Source: Pseudomonadota bacterium (GTDB lineage Bacteria > Desulfobacterota > Binatia > UBA9968). Taken from it: a stretch of DNA of 64,000 bases. Shown here piece after piece: positions 27,006-35,382 of the stretch. Position 1 is the first letter of the stretch. Each line of letters starts with the position of its first letter. A program made the translations under genes and the position numbers. The stretch covers positions 153,791-217,790 of the forward strand of contig JAJPJQ010000042.1 of NCBI GenBank assembly GCA_021324155.1, read 5' to 3'. The notes under the pieces were generated by a model. That model was not told where the DNA came from. It saw nothing but the letters and a program-made list of their open reading frames with translations, and did not search any database.

Positions 27006-27076
27006 GTGACTATGTTTTCATATCCAATGAAATTGCGAAGTTAACCGCTAGTCTCGGCGCGATCCTTATACATTGT

Positions 27077-27727
27077 TTAGAACCCAAATCCCACGCCCAC
27101 TCCGCGGCCGGATGGAAAGCGGTCGCGGCCGCGCTGCAATTCGTACTGCTCGTTACGCCGCGCGATCTCCACTTCCTGCTCGATTTTCTTGCCGAGCCAT
27201 TCTCCGTTCGCGATGAGCTGTTGCCAGTCGAAAGCTTTCTTGTCGATGGCCTCGAGATCCTTCTCGATCTGCATGCGAATTTCGCGGTTCGGATCCCAGT
27301 ACACGCCGAACCGGGTGTTGAAGGTGAGATAATCGAGCCAGTCGTGCAAGCTGCGCATGGCGTTCACGATCTCTTTCAGACCGGCGGTGCGGTCGCCGCT
27401 CCGCGCGAGCGTGAGCCCGAGATAAAGACGCGCGACGTAATCGTCCTTTTTGATCGACAGCGCGCGGTCGAGCGAGGTGCGCGCTTCGGAAAGCTTGCCG
27501 GTCGCGTACTGCGTCCGGCCGACGTAGGTCCAGATCCCTTCAGTGAACGGTCCCGATGCGTAGTAGTATTGCGGGTCTTTCGCGGCGGTTTGCTGGAAGC
27601 GGGCGAGCGCTTCATCGTAACGGTCGGCGAGCAGCGCCTGCCGCCCGTCCTGCACTTGCGTCGCGGCCTGACACGCCGCGCAGGCGAAGAGCACCAACAG
27701 GACAAGCGGCGGACGAAACGCTTTCAT
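27077..27727 (-). CDS. TPR-containing lipoprotein
   Basis: Lipoprotein of 216 residues. Signal peptide MKAFRPPLVLLVLFACAAC carries a lipobox, with Cys at about residue 19 (or 16). Residues 30-140 hold TPR-like helices (ALLADRYDEALARFQQTAAKDPQYYY, AEYxTGKLSEARTSLDRALS). A long helical tail ends in a glycine-rich, basic C-terminus (SGRGVGVGFGF). It is the last gene transcribed leftward before the inverted repeat. Envelope location is likely; partner unknown. Confidence 0.75.
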   Translation of the reverse strand: MKAFRPPLVLLVLFACAACQAATQVQDGRQALLADRYDEALARFQQTAAKDPQYYYASGPFTEGIWTYVGRTQYATGKLSEARTSLDRALSIKKDDYVARLYLGLTLARSGDRTAGLKEIVNAMRSLHDWLDYLTFNTRFGVYWDPNREIRMQIEKDLEAIDKKAFDWQQLIANGEWLGKKIEQEVEIARRNEQYELQRGRDRFPSGRGVGVGFGF

Positions 27728-27772
27728 AGCTCTAATAGCAATAGTCCTCGTGCGCGCGAAGTCAATTGCAGG

Positions 27773-28552
27773 TTAGGCGAGCCGCGCGGCCAACTTATCG
27801 CCATACCGCTCGCTCAGGTCCTCCAGGACATTCAACGATAATTTCGTCCGCGCGCGCATGATCCAAATCCACGCCTCGACAAATACAACGAAGAAGAAGA
27901 TCGCACCCTGCGCATATGCTTCCGGAACGTGCGCGAAGAATACGAGCGCGACGAGCGCGAGCACGAGGGCGCCGCCGACAGCGAAGCGCCACCACTGCCA
28001 GCGGCCGTCCACGTAGCGCTCGATGATTCGCAGCTTTTCCAGATCAATGTACTCCCGAGTCCTGCCGTAGTGGGAGGCGGACTGGCGGATCGCGCCTTTG
28101 AGCACGCCGACCATGTAGCGCCACGCCACCACGTTGATCGCCCAAAAGGCCGTGAGTGCCAGCGCGAAGCCGCGGTAATTATCGCTCACGACGCAGAGCA
28201 CGCCGAAGCCGAGGGCGATGCCGAGGATGACGCCGATGTCCAGCGTGTTGAGCCGGCCGCCGTGGGGCGCCCCGATATAGACATCCTCCTGCATCTCGGT
28301 GTCCGATTCTCCGCCGAGGACCCAGGAGAGGAAATAGATCACCAGCGCCGTCTTCCAGAGGACCGTAGAGAAGTCCGGGTTGGCGACGGCGTGCGCGAGC
28401 GCTTCGGGAAGGCGCTCGATTCCCCCGTGGTGGATCAGCTCGCGCAGCTCGATGCCGGCCACGATGACCGGCAGCAATATTTCGATGACCTTCAGGAGCG
28501 TGCGCGTCCCGTGAGCGAAGGTTTTCACCTCGTGCTGCTTTGCGCGGTCCAT
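27773..28552 (-). CDS. Multi-pass membrane protein, unknown function
   Basis: Inner-membrane protein of 259 residues from the ATG at 28552 (MDRAKQHEVKTFAHG). The frame is open upstream to 28711 but that part covers the promoter of the divergent sigma-factor gene. About five to six hydrophobic segments are visible: IEILLPVIVAGIEL, TALVIYFLSWVL, IGVILGIALGFGVLCVV, ALALTAFWAINVVAW, and a C-terminal pair FAVGGALVLALVALVFFA and AIFFFVVFVEAWIWI. A conserved-looking polar loop GGESDTEMQEDVYIGAPHGG lies between TM2 and TM3. No family recognised. Confidence 0.65.
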   Translation of the reverse strand: MDRAKQHEVKTFAHGTRTLLKVIEILLPVIVAGIELRELIHHGGIERLPEALAHAVANPDFSTVLWKTALVIYFLSWVLGGESDTEMQEDVYIGAPHGGRLNTLDIGVILGIALGFGVLCVVSDNYRGFALALTAFWAINVVAWRYMVGVLKGAIRQSASHYGRTREYIDLEKLRIIERYVDGRWQWWRFAVGGALVLALVALVFFAHVPEAYAQGAIFFFVVFVEAWIWIMRARTKLSLNVLEDLSERYGDKLAARLA

Positions 28553-28612
28553 ACGGTCCTCCGTAGCGTTCGATGGCCGCACTATCTGCGCGTAGAATAA
28601 GCCTGTCAAGCG

Positions 28613-28642
28613 CGCGGAGACTTTTCCCATCCCGGTCGTATT
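28613..28642 (+). promoter_or_regulatory. Candidate ECF promoter in front of the sigma-factor operon
   Basis: CGCGGAGACTT (28613-28623), 10 nt, GGTCGTAT (28634-28641). Read as a -35 GGAGAC and -10 CGTATT with a 15-nt spacer. The same two blocks with identical spacing recur at 30113-30141 in front of the efflux operon. A transcript would start near 28649, about 100 nt upstream of the sigma gene at 28748. The form resembles ECF-type promoters (GGAAC / CGTAT classes), so autoregulation is likely. Confidence 0.6.
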
Positions 28643-28747
28643 AACGTTTGAAAGCGACCGCGACCGTCCGCGATCCTGTCGGGGGCCGCCTGAATCGTGT
28701 ATGATTCTCAAGCATTATTCGTATGAACACGAGGCCTGCGCGAAGCG

Positions 28748-29296
28748 ATGGCGGTGGACTGGGCTGACAAGGACGACGGCGAATTGCTCGCCCTCATTCA
28801 GACCGGCAGTCACCACGCATTCGGGGTCCTCGTGCGGCGGCATACCGGGCGGTTCTACCGTCTCGCGTACCGCTACGTTCAGAATCGCGAGGCGGCCGAG
28901 GATATCGTGCAGGACGCGTTCTTGAAATTATGGGAGGAGCCCGGGCGCTGGCAGCCGGACCGCCGCAGCAAGTTTACGACCTGGTTCTACACAATCGTCG
29001 TAAATCTCTGCCTCGACTGGCGGAAGAAAAAACGTCCGGTACAGCTTCCCGAGGAAGCACCCTTGGTCGACGAGGGTTTGCGGCCGGAAGACGCTGCGGC
29101 GCGCGCTGAAGAGCAGCGCCGGCTCGAAACCGAGATCGCCGCGCTGCCGGAGCGGCAGCGCGAGGCACTGAATCTGTGCTTCGCCGAGGGGCTCAGCAAC
29201 CAGGAGGCGGCCGACATCATGGGAGTCAATTTGAAAGCGCTCCAGTCGCTCTTGATGCGCGCCAAAACGACGCTGCGCGAGCGGCTGAGCGAGTGA
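28748..29296 (+). CDS. ECF RNA polymerase sigma factor
   Basis: Sigma-70 family group 4 factor of 182 residues. Region 2 runs about 20-90 with HAFGVLVRRHTGRFYRLAYRYVQN, the core-binding AEDIVQDAFLKLWEEP and the -10-recognition FTTWFYTIVVNLCLDWRKKK. Region 4 runs about 125-180 with LPERQREALNLCFAEGLSNQEAADIMGVNLKALQSLLMRAKTTLRERL, the helix-turn-helix for -35. It is followed by a short anti-sigma-like membrane protein and a CpxP/Spy-like protein. The shared promoter motif ahead of this gene and the macA-like gene points to its regulon. Confidence 0.93.
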   Translation: MAVDWADKDDGELLALIQTGSHHAFGVLVRRHTGRFYRLAYRYVQNREAAEDIVQDAFLKLWEEPGRWQPDRRSKFTTWFYTIVVNLCLDWRKKKRPVQLPEEAPLVDEGLRPEDAAARAEEQRRLETEIAALPERQREALNLCFAEGLSNQEAADIMGVNLKALQSLLMRAKTTLRERLSE

Positions 29297-29303
29297 GGTC
29301 TTT

Positions 29304-29618
29304 ATGAGCGAGATGAGCGACGAAAAGCTCGAACGGATGCTGCGCGAGCGGCGCGTCGCGCCGCCCAGCGCCAATCTGGCCGAGCGCATTATTCTCAAGG
29401 CGCAGGCGATCCCACAGAGCGAGGCGCTATCGCTCGGGCAATCGATCCGGCGTCTTTTCACCGAGTTCCATTTGCCCAAGCCTGCTTACGTGGTCACTGG
29501 CACGCTTATACTCGGCTTAGTGCTAGGCTTCAGCGATCCTTTCGCGCAAGCCCCGGTCGACCGCGGCGGATCCACCAGCGCTCAGGCATTCCTGTATGCC
29601 GAAGAGGATGCGTTATGA
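29304..29618 (+). CDS. Putative small anti-sigma membrane protein
   Basis: Protein of 104 residues, 7 nt after the sigma-factor stop. The cytoplasmic N-terminal half is charged and helical (SDEKLERMLRERRVAPPSANLAERIILKAQ). A single membrane segment (YVVTGTLILGLVLGF, about 60-75) and a short periplasmic tail follow. Location and layout match anti-sigma factors, but the zinc-type HxxxCxxC motif is absent. The role is inferred from position. Its end overlaps the next start by 4 nt. Confidence 0.6.
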   Translation: MSEMSDEKLERMLRERRVAPPSANLAERIILKAQAIPQSEALSLGQSIRRLFTEFHLPKPAYVVTGTLILGLVLGFSDPFAQAPVDRGGSTSAQAFLYAEEDAL

Positions 29619-30049
29619 ACCATACCTTGAAAGTCGTCTTACTTGTCTCGCTGATCGCAAACGTTCTGCTCCTGGGATTCGTCTTAGGCGCCGCGCCGCG
29701 CCGTCTCGAAGAGCGGCCCTCGTTCCGCGACCGGGTCAAAGCGGACATAGAGAAGCTGCCGGAACCCGCTCGCACAAAGATGCGCGAGAACATGGAACAG
29801 ACGCGCAAGACCGACGAGCCGATGTTTGCCGAAATCCGCCAGGCGCGCGAGGAAACGCTGAAGATCATCGCTGCCGACCCTTTCGACGAGGCGGCCTACG
29901 ACCGGCACGTGAACAGGATTTCCGAGCTGCGGGCTAGTATGTTTCGACACATGTCCGACAACATCAAAGCGATCGTGAAAACGCTGCCTGCCGAGCAGCG
30001 TAAAGCGGTCGCCGATCTTTTCAAACGCCCGCCGCCCGGAACGGCCTAA
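29615..30049 (+). CDS. CpxP/Spy-like periplasmic metal-resistance protein
   Basis: Protein of 144 residues with an N-terminal anchor or signal (LKVVLLVSLIANVLLLGFVLG) and a helical periplasmic part: FRDRVKADIEKLPEPARTKM, FAEIRQAREETLKIIAADPFDEAAYDRHVNRISELRASM and IKAIVKTLPAEQRKAVADLF. The closing LPAEQRKAV resembles the LTxEQR motif of the Metal_resist/CpxP family. Such proteins sense envelope stress or metals and can set sigma-factor activity. It begins at ATGA overlapping the anti-sigma gene. An intrinsic terminator follows. Confidence 0.78.
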   Translation: MNHTLKVVLLVSLIANVLLLGFVLGAAPRRLEERPSFRDRVKADIEKLPEPARTKMRENMEQTRKTDEPMFAEIRQAREETLKIIAADPFDEAAYDRHVNRISELRASMFRHMSDNIKAIVKTLPAEQRKAVADLFKRPPPGTA

Positions 30050-30073
30050 AGTCTACTCGAGATATCCTCCGTA

Positions 30074-30101
30074 AGGCGCCGGACTTCCGGCGCTTTTTTT
30101 T
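30074..30101 (+). terminator. Intrinsic terminator after the sigma-factor operon
   Basis: Stem GCGCCGG / CCGGCGC with loop ACTT followed by eight T. It closes the sigma/anti-sigma/CpxP-like operon and separates it from the efflux operon, whose own promoter starts 12 nt further on. Confidence 0.85.
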
Positions 30102-30112
30102 GCCCATCGCAC

Positions 30113-30142
30113 CGCGGAGACTTCGCCGCCGACGGTCGTATA
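30113..30142 (+). promoter_or_regulatory. Candidate ECF promoter of the macAB-like operon
   Basis: CGCGGAGACTT (30113-30123), 10 nt, GGTCGTAT (30134-30141), identical in both blocks and in spacing to the motif at 28613. With a -10 CGTATA ending at 30142, transcription would start near 30148-30150, at or just past the first start codons of the macA-like gene, which has no ribosome-binding site. A leaderless message starting at the ATG at 30150 would fit. Confidence 0.6.
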
Positions 30143-30143
30143 A

Positions 30144-31382
30144 ATGGACATGAGAACACCACTGCAGCATCCCTACATCGCCGAAGCAAAAAAACACCGG
30201 GTTTTGGTGGGTCTGGCCGCGCTGCTGATCGTTATCGCGGGTGGCTGGTACTGGTACAGCCGCTCTGCGCAAAACTCCGGCCGGGAGAGACTGCATCCGG
30301 TCGCCGTGACGCATGGAACCATTGAGGACGTCGTCACGGCGCAGGGCAAGCTCGAGCCGAATCAATACGTCGATGTCGGCACGCAGGTTTCCGGTCAGCT
30401 CAAGAAAATCTATGTGCAGATCGGCGACACGGTTAAACAAGGCCAGCTCGTGGCCGAGATCGATCCGCGCGTCTATCAGTCGCAGGTCGAAGCGACCGAA
30501 GCCCACATTGGAAGCCTTAAAGCGCAGCTTGCGCAGCAAAAGGCCGCCGCTGTGCTGGCGCAGCAAAACTTAAAGCGCAACCAGAACCTTATCGCAGCCA
30601 ATGCCGTCAGCCAGCAGGCGCTGCAAGAAACGCAATCGCAGGCGGCCGTCGCGGATGCGCAGGTGCAGGCGCTTTCGGCGCAGATCAAGGAAAGCGAATC
30701 CAATCTCAAAGGGATTCAAACCAATCTGGGTTTTACGAAGATTTACGCGCCGATGTCGGGCACGGTTACGACCATGCCCGCGCGGGAGGGCCAGACGCTG
30801 AACGCCAACCAGACCGCGCCGGTCATTCTTCAGGTCGCCAATCTCGACCTCATGACTGTGCGCGCCAATGTCGCCGAAGCCGATGTGCCGCGTTTGAAGG
30901 AAGGCATGGACGCATATTTCACCACGCTGGGTAACAGCGAGCGGCGCTGGCAAGGCAAAGTACGCCAAATCCAGCCGGCTCCGCAGGTAGTGAACGACGT
31001 CGTCCTGTACGACGTTCTCATCGACGTTAAAAACGAAAAGCGACAACTCATGACCGGCAGCACGACGCAGGTTTTCTTCATCCTCGGCAGGGCGGACAAC
31101 GCGACGATCGTTCCGGCCGAGGCGCTGACGCGCCGCGTGCCCGATCAAGATAACGATCAGGGCAAGGCGTACCGGGTAATCGTCGCGAATGGCGACAGCG
31201 GCAGCGGCGAGCCGCGCGTGATCCACGTCGGCCTCAGCACGCGCGCGCAGGCGCAGGTGACCGACGGCCTTAAGCCCGGCGAGCGCGTCTTGCTGCCGCG
31301 CCGGGAAGGAACGGCGCCGGCCGCCGCATCGCAGCAGCAGAATCAACGCCGGCCGGGCTTCACGCGGGGGCCGCAGTTATGA
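30144..31382 (+). CDS. MacA-like periplasmic adaptor (membrane-fusion) protein
   Basis: Adaptor of a tripartite efflux pump, 412 residues. N-terminal membrane anchor VLVGLAALLIVIAGGWYWY. The lipoyl halves are TQVSGQLKKIYVQIGDTVKQGQLVAEIDP and IYAPMSGTVTTMPAREGQTLNANQ, with a long alpha-hairpin between them rich in Gln and Ala (LAQQKAAAVLAQQNL). Beta-barrel and membrane-proximal domains follow. The start is at 30144 (MDMRT) or 30150 (MRT); neither has a ribosome-binding site and the promoter motif lies directly upstream. It ends overlapping macB by 4 nt. Possible substrates are macrolides, peptides or lipids. Confidence 0.92.
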   Translation: MDMRTPLQHPYIAEAKKHRVLVGLAALLIVIAGGWYWYSRSAQNSGRERLHPVAVTHGTIEDVVTAQGKLEPNQYVDVGTQVSGQLKKIYVQIGDTVKQGQLVAEIDPRVYQSQVEATEAHIGSLKAQLAQQKAAAVLAQQNLKRNQNLIAANAVSQQALQETQSQAAVADAQVQALSAQIKESESNLKGIQTNLGFTKIYAPMSGTVTTMPAREGQTLNANQTAPVILQVANLDLMTVRANVAEADVPRLKEGMDAYFTTLGNSERRWQGKVRQIQPAPQVVNDVVLYDVLIDVKNEKRQLMTGSTTQVFFILGRADNATIVPAEALTRRVPDQDNDQGKAYRVIVANGDSGSGEPRVIHVGLSTRAQAQVTDGLKPGERVLLPRREGTAPAAASQQQNQRRPGFTRGPQL

Positions 31383-33322
31383 CGACGAACGAAATCATTC
31401 TCGAGCTGCGAGACGTGCATAAGGAATACGCGACCGGCGACACGGTCGTCCGCGCCCTCGACGGCGTCTCGCTGACGGTGCGGCGCGGCGAGTTCGTGGC
31501 GATCATGGGACAGTCAGGCTCAGGTAAATCGACGTTGATGAACATCATCGGATGCCTCGACCGGCCGACCTCCGGCAGCTACACCGTTCTCGGCCAGGAG
31601 GCGGCGCGCCTCTCGCCCGACGAATTGGCGGCGCTCCGGCGCGAGACCTTCGGTTTCGTCTTCCAGCGCTACAATCTTCTCGCCACCGCCACCGCCGGCG
31701 AGAATGTCGAGATTCCGTCGGTGTACGCCGGCCTGCCGAAGCACAAACGCTCGGCGCACGCACGCGGCCTGCTCGAGCGGCTCGGGCTTGGCGACCGCAC
31801 CGGCCATCGTCCCGCCGAGCTCTCCGGCGGACAGCAGCAGCGCGTCGCGATCGCGCGCGCTCTCGTGAACGATCCGCCGGTCATTCTCGCCGACGAGCCC
31901 ACCGGCGCGCTCGACACCAAGAGCGGCGAGGAAGTCCTCGCGCTGCTTAAAAAGCTTCACGCGGAAGGACGCACGATCGTCCTCATCACCCACGCCGAAA
32001 ACGTCGCGAGCCACGCGAGCCGCGTCGTCCATATACAGGACGGCAAAATTCTCTCCGACAGCGGCGCGCCTGAACCCGGCGCAGCGCCGTCCGCGATTGA
32101 GCGGCACGACTACAGCGGAGGCGCGCCTTTTTTCGCGAGCGTGCAAGAAGCGCTCTTGACGGCATGGCGCTCGCTGCAAGTGAATATTTTTCGCACCGTG
32201 CTGACGCTCCTCGGCATCATCATCGGCGTAGCCGCCGTCGTCGCGATGCTGGCCGTCGGCGAGGGCAGCCGGCAGAAAGTGCTCGATCGCATCAGCTCGT
32301 TCGGCACAAATCTCATTCTCATCCGTCCCGGCGCCGCAGGCATCCGCAACGCCGGCGACATCGTCACGCTGGTGCCGGAGGACGCCGCTGCGATCAAAAC
32401 GATTCCCAACGTCGAGACCGCGCTCCCGGAGCGCAGCGGGCGCATCACTGCCCGCTACGGCAACATCGATTACCAAACGACAATCCAGGGCACCGGCGCG
32501 GACTTTCCCTCCGCCCGCGACTGGCCCGTCGGCGAAGGACAGTTTTTCAACGATGACGATTTGAAGCAATACGCGCCGGTCGTCGTGCTCGGCAAAACCG
32601 TCGCGAAAACGCTTTTCACCGACGGGCGCAGCCCGGTCGGCAAATATGTGCTGGTGAAGAACGTACCCTTCCTCGTGATCGGCGTCATGAGCGAAAAAGG
32701 CGCGGCGCCGAACGGCAACGATCAGGACGACGTGCTCTTCACGCCGATCACGACCGGCCTCGTCCGCCTATTCGGCAAGAGCTATCTCGGCAGCATCACG
32801 ATCAAGGTCGCCGACGCCACGCAGATCGAAGCGACGCAGGACCAGGTCGAGACCATACTCAAGGCGCGCCATCGTACGGAAGACTTCAGCGTGCGCAACA
32901 TGGCTTCGATCCTGCAAGCGGCGATGGAGACGCAGGATACGTTCACCCTGCTGCTCGGCACGGTGGCGGCGATCTCGCTTTTGGTCGGCGGCATCGGCGT
33001 GATGAACATCATGCTCGTCAGTGTCGTCGAGCGTACGCGCGAAATCGGCATCCGCATGGCAACCGGCGCGCGCATGCGCGACATTCTGCTTCAATTCAAT
33101 ATCGAGGCGGCGGTCGTCTGCGCGGCCGGCGGCGTGCTCGGGATTTTATTAGGCATGGGCGCGGGATTCGCGCTGCGCTACAGCGGCATGACGGTGATTT
33201 TTTCCCCGACGCCGGCTTTGCTGGCGTTCGCCTGCGCGTCGGCGACCGGGCTCGTTTTCGGCTACCTACCGGCGCGCAAGGCTGCGCGCCTCGATCCGGT
33301 CGTGGCTTTGGCATCGGAGTAA
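31379..33322 (+). CDS. macB: MacB-like ABC transporter ATPase/permease
   Basis: Mechanotransmission-type ABC exporter of 647 residues, fused ATPase and permease. ATPase: Walker [10 protein letters not shown], signature [15 protein letters not shown], Walker [14 protein letters not shown]-loop [10 protein letters not shown]1 lies at about residues 265-290 ([21 protein letters not shown]), followed by a large periplasmic domain. Three C-terminal FtsX-type helices include [16 protein letters not shown] and [17 protein letters not shown]. The ATGA overlap with the adaptor gene and the 4-nt gap to the outer-membrane channel gene give a complete pump operon. Confidence 0.95.
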   Translation: MTTNEIILELRDVHKEYATGDTVVRALDGVSLTVRRGEFVAIMGQSGSGKSTLMNIIGCLDRPTSGSYTVLGQEAARLSPDELAALRRETFGFVFQRYNLLATATAGENVEIPSVYAGLPKHKRSAHARGLLERLGLGDRTGHRPAELSGGQQQRVAIARALVNDPPVILADEPTGALDTKSGEEVLALLKKLHAEGRTIVLITHAENVASHASRVVHIQDGKILSDSGAPEPGAAPSAIERHDYSGGAPFFASVQEALLTAWRSLQVNIFRTVLTLLGIIIGVAAVVAMLAVGEGSRQKVLDRISSFGTNLILIRPGAAGIRNAGDIVTLVPEDAAAIKTIPNVETALPERSGRITARYGNIDYQTTIQGTGADFPSARDWPVGEGQFFNDDDLKQYAPVVVLGKTVAKTLFTDGRSPVGKYVLVKNVPFLVIGVMSEKGAAPNGNDQDDVLFTPITTGLVRLFGKSYLGSITIKVADATQIEATQDQVETILKARHRTEDFSVRNMASILQAAMETQDTFTLLLGTVAAISLLVGGIGVMNIMLVSVVERTREIGIRMATGARMRDILLQFNIEAAVVCAAGGVLGILLGMGAGFALRYSGMTVIFSPTPALLAFACASATGLVFGYLPARKAARLDPVVALASE

Positions 33323-33326
33323 AACT

Positions 33327-34688
33327 ATGCATAAACACTTACCAGTTACGGCTATCGCTCTCTCGCTCGTTTTTTCGGCTTGCAGCCTCGCGCCGCAGTT
33401 CGCGCGGCCTAACATGGATATGCCGCAAGGGTGGAACGACGCTTCAGGCATCGCCATGCGGTCCGGCGCCCCGCAGGAGCCGTTCTGGGAAGCGCTCGGC
33501 AGCAGCGAGCTCGATCAGTTGATCGATATGGCGCTCGCGCAAAATCTCGACCTCGAGGCGGCGCTCCATCGCATCGACGAGGAGAGAGCGCTCGCCAAAG
33601 TCGCCGCTGCGCCGCTCTACCCTTCCGTCAATGCGAGCGGATCGGCCTCGCGCACCTATACGAAATCCGGCGGACAACAGACGCAGGCGAGTAACGCGGC
33701 GTCCGGCGGCGGGAGCATCAGCTGGGAAGTCGATCTCTGGGGCAAGAACCGGAACACGGCGAAATCGGCGAAGTACCGCGCCGACGCGACCGTCTTCGAC
33801 CGCGAGGCGCTTCGCCTGGTCATCACCTCCGACGTGACGAATCTCTACACGCAGATACTCGGCTTCAACGATCGAATTCAGATCGCGGCGAACAATCTCA
33901 AGAACGCGCAGGAGGTGCTCCGCATCATCGAAGTGCGTTTTAAGGAAGGCGCCGTGTCGGGGCTCGAAGTCTCGCAGCAACGGGTGGAAGTCAACGGGCT
34001 GCAATCGGCGCTCTCGGCCTTGAACGAGCAGCGAACTACGGCTCTTAACGCGCTCGCCGTTTTGCTCGCCAAGGCGCCGCAAAACTTCGATGCGCCGGAC
34101 GCCCAGTTCGCCTCGCTCAAGATGCCCGAGGTGAGCCTAACGCCGCCCGCTGAGCTTCTGACCGCGCGGCCGGACATCCAGAGTGCCGAAGCCGGTCTCC
34201 GTGGCGCCAACGCCGATATCGGCGCTGCGCGCGCGGCTTTTTTTCCGTCGCTGACGTTGAGCGCCGACACGGCTATCGCGGCCGGCTTCGGCAATCCCGC
34301 GTCGGCTGTGAGCTCGCTCGCAGCGAATATCCTCGCGCCGATTTTCTCGGGCGGCAGATTGACCGGCAACCTGGAAAACGTAACGGCGCGGCAGAAGGAG
34401 CTCGCGGCGCAGTACCAGAAAACGGTTCTCACGGCATTCCAGGAAGTTCAGGACGCGCTCGCGGCGCTGAAAAGCAACACAGAACAGGCCGAGGTCGCGA
34501 CGCGTACTGTGGCCGAGTCGCAGAACGCCTATAACATAGCGAAGGCGCGACTGGACGCCGGCGCGATCGATTACCTGACGTTGTTGGAGACGCAAAGAAG
34601 CCTTTACCAGGCACAGGACAACCAGATAGTTGTGGATCAGGCGCAGCTTGCCGCATTCGTCAACCTGCGTAAGGCGATGGGTGCGTGA
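33327..34688 (+). CDS. NodT/OprM-type outer-membrane efflux lipoprotein
   Basis: Outer-membrane channel of 453 residues completing the tripartite pump. The signal peptide has a lipobox (LVFSACS, Cys about residue 19). PFWEALGSSELDQLIDMALAQNLDLEAALHRIDEERA is the classical NodT opening. SWEVDLWGKNRN, LLTARPDIQSAEAGLRGANADIGAARAAFFPSLTLSAD and LDAGAIDYLTLLETQRSLYQAQ are the family repeats. It lies 4 nt after macB and ends in an intrinsic terminator. Confidence 0.95.
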   Translation: MHKHLPVTAIALSLVFSACSLAPQFARPNMDMPQGWNDASGIAMRSGAPQEPFWEALGSSELDQLIDMALAQNLDLEAALHRIDEERALAKVAAAPLYPSVNASGSASRTYTKSGGQQTQASNAASGGGSISWEVDLWGKNRNTAKSAKYRADATVFDREALRLVITSDVTNLYTQILGFNDRIQIAANNLKNAQEVLRIIEVRFKEGAVSGLEVSQQRVEVNGLQSALSALNEQRTTALNALAVLLAKAPQNFDAPDAQFASLKMPEVSLTPPAELLTARPDIQSAEAGLRGANADIGAARAAFFPSLTLSADTAIAAGFGNPASAVSSLAANILAPIFSGGRLTGNLENVTARQKELAAQYQKTVLTAFQEVQDALAALKSNTEQAEVATRTVAESQNAYNIAKARLDAGAIDYLTLLETQRSLYQAQDNQIVVDQAQLAAFVNLRKAMGA

Positions 34689-34704
34689 GCGCCGATCGTT
34701 ATTG

Positions 34705-34745
34705 CAAAAAAAGGGCGAGGCCGCGATGCGGTCTCGCCCTTTTTG
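34705..34745 (+). terminator. Intrinsic terminator after the efflux operon
   Basis: A-run, stem AAGGGCGAG-G-CCGC / GCGG-T-CTCGCCCTT with a 3-nt loop, then T-run. Its A- and T-flanked symmetry lets it act in both directions, so it may also stop the leftward small-peptide transcript from 34873. Confidence 0.85.
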
Positions 34746-34762
34746 TGAACCGAGCGCACCTG

Positions 34763-34873
34763 TTATGTACAGCCGCGTATTAAGAAAAAAATGAAAAGAA
34801 CGGGTATCGGCACTCCGAGCAGCCAGAGCAATATCCAACCGACCTTACCCTTCTCGTTCATGAGCATTTTCAT
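34763..34873 (-). CDS. 36-residue conserved-looking membrane peptide
   Basis: Small gene starting at the ATG at 34873 with a very strong ribosome-binding site (GGGAGGGGGTGAGGAA upstream). It reads MKMLMNEKGKVGWILLWL and continues LGVPIPVLFIFFLIRGCT. A polar NEKGKVG start, one membrane helix interrupted by PIP, and a closing RGC are the pattern of a tiny membrane protein widespread in proteobacterial genomes, as I recall it. No function is known to me. It sits between the efflux terminator and the YqjD/YqjE-like cluster on the same strand. Confidence 0.75.
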   Translation of the reverse strand: MKMLMNEKGKVGWILLWLLGVPIPVLFIFFLIRGCT

Positions 34874-34908
34874 TTCCTCACCCCCTCCCCGGTAATGATT
34901 TCTGCCGC

Positions 34909-35382
34909 TCACAGCCGGCGGTCGTCATAAACTTCGCTCTTCCCATTATGGCCCGCGCGGTATCGTGCCCGCGGTGAGCTCAGCAGCGCTTCGCGCACCA
35001 TCCCGAGCACAGTTTTCACGATCGCGCCTAGAGCGATGCCCTTGAGCGCCGCGAGTTCGCCACTTACTGAATCTTGCACACCGCGCCACTTCGACGGTTT
35101 CGAGGGAGTCGCCTTGCGCGCGTAACGGTCCGTCGTATCGGCCAGAGCTCTGCGCGCGCCGCGCATCCCGATCAGAAAGCCGAGCACCACGCAGCCGCCA
35201 AAAAGCGGCAAGGGATGCTGCGAGGCCTGGTAGCGTAGGTCAAGACTCCGCCTGACCTTGCCAACAGTTTGCTGGAGTTGGTCCTGAAGCAGCTCGAGCT
35301 TGTTAACCAGATTGGAGGTTGTCTGCTCGAGCTTTACCCGGGTGGCATTGATCCTATCGTCGGCCGAGTCAGTTTTGGCCAT
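34909..35382 (-). CDS. YqjE/DUF3618-like helical membrane protein
   Basis: Protein of 157 residues from the ATG at 35382 (MAKTDSADDRIN), preceded by GGAGGAG. The frame is open upstream to 35496 within the neighbour. The N-terminal helix INATRVKLEQTTSNLVNKLELLQDQLQQTVGKV resembles DUF3618/DUF883-like coiled coils. One membrane segment PLFGGCVVLGFLIGMRGARRAL follows, then an amphipathic C-terminal part (GIALGAIVKTVLGMVREALL). It is the last gene of the three-gene stress cluster and overlaps the holin-X-like gene by 49 nt. Function unknown. Confidence 0.6.
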   Translation of the reverse strand: MAKTDSADDRINATRVKLEQTTSNLVNKLELLQDQLQQTVGKVRRSLDLRYQASQHPLPLFGGCVVLGFLIGMRGARRALADTTDRYARKATPSKPSKWRGVQDSVSGELAALKGIALGAIVKTVLGMVREALLSSPRARYRAGHNGKSEVYDDRRL

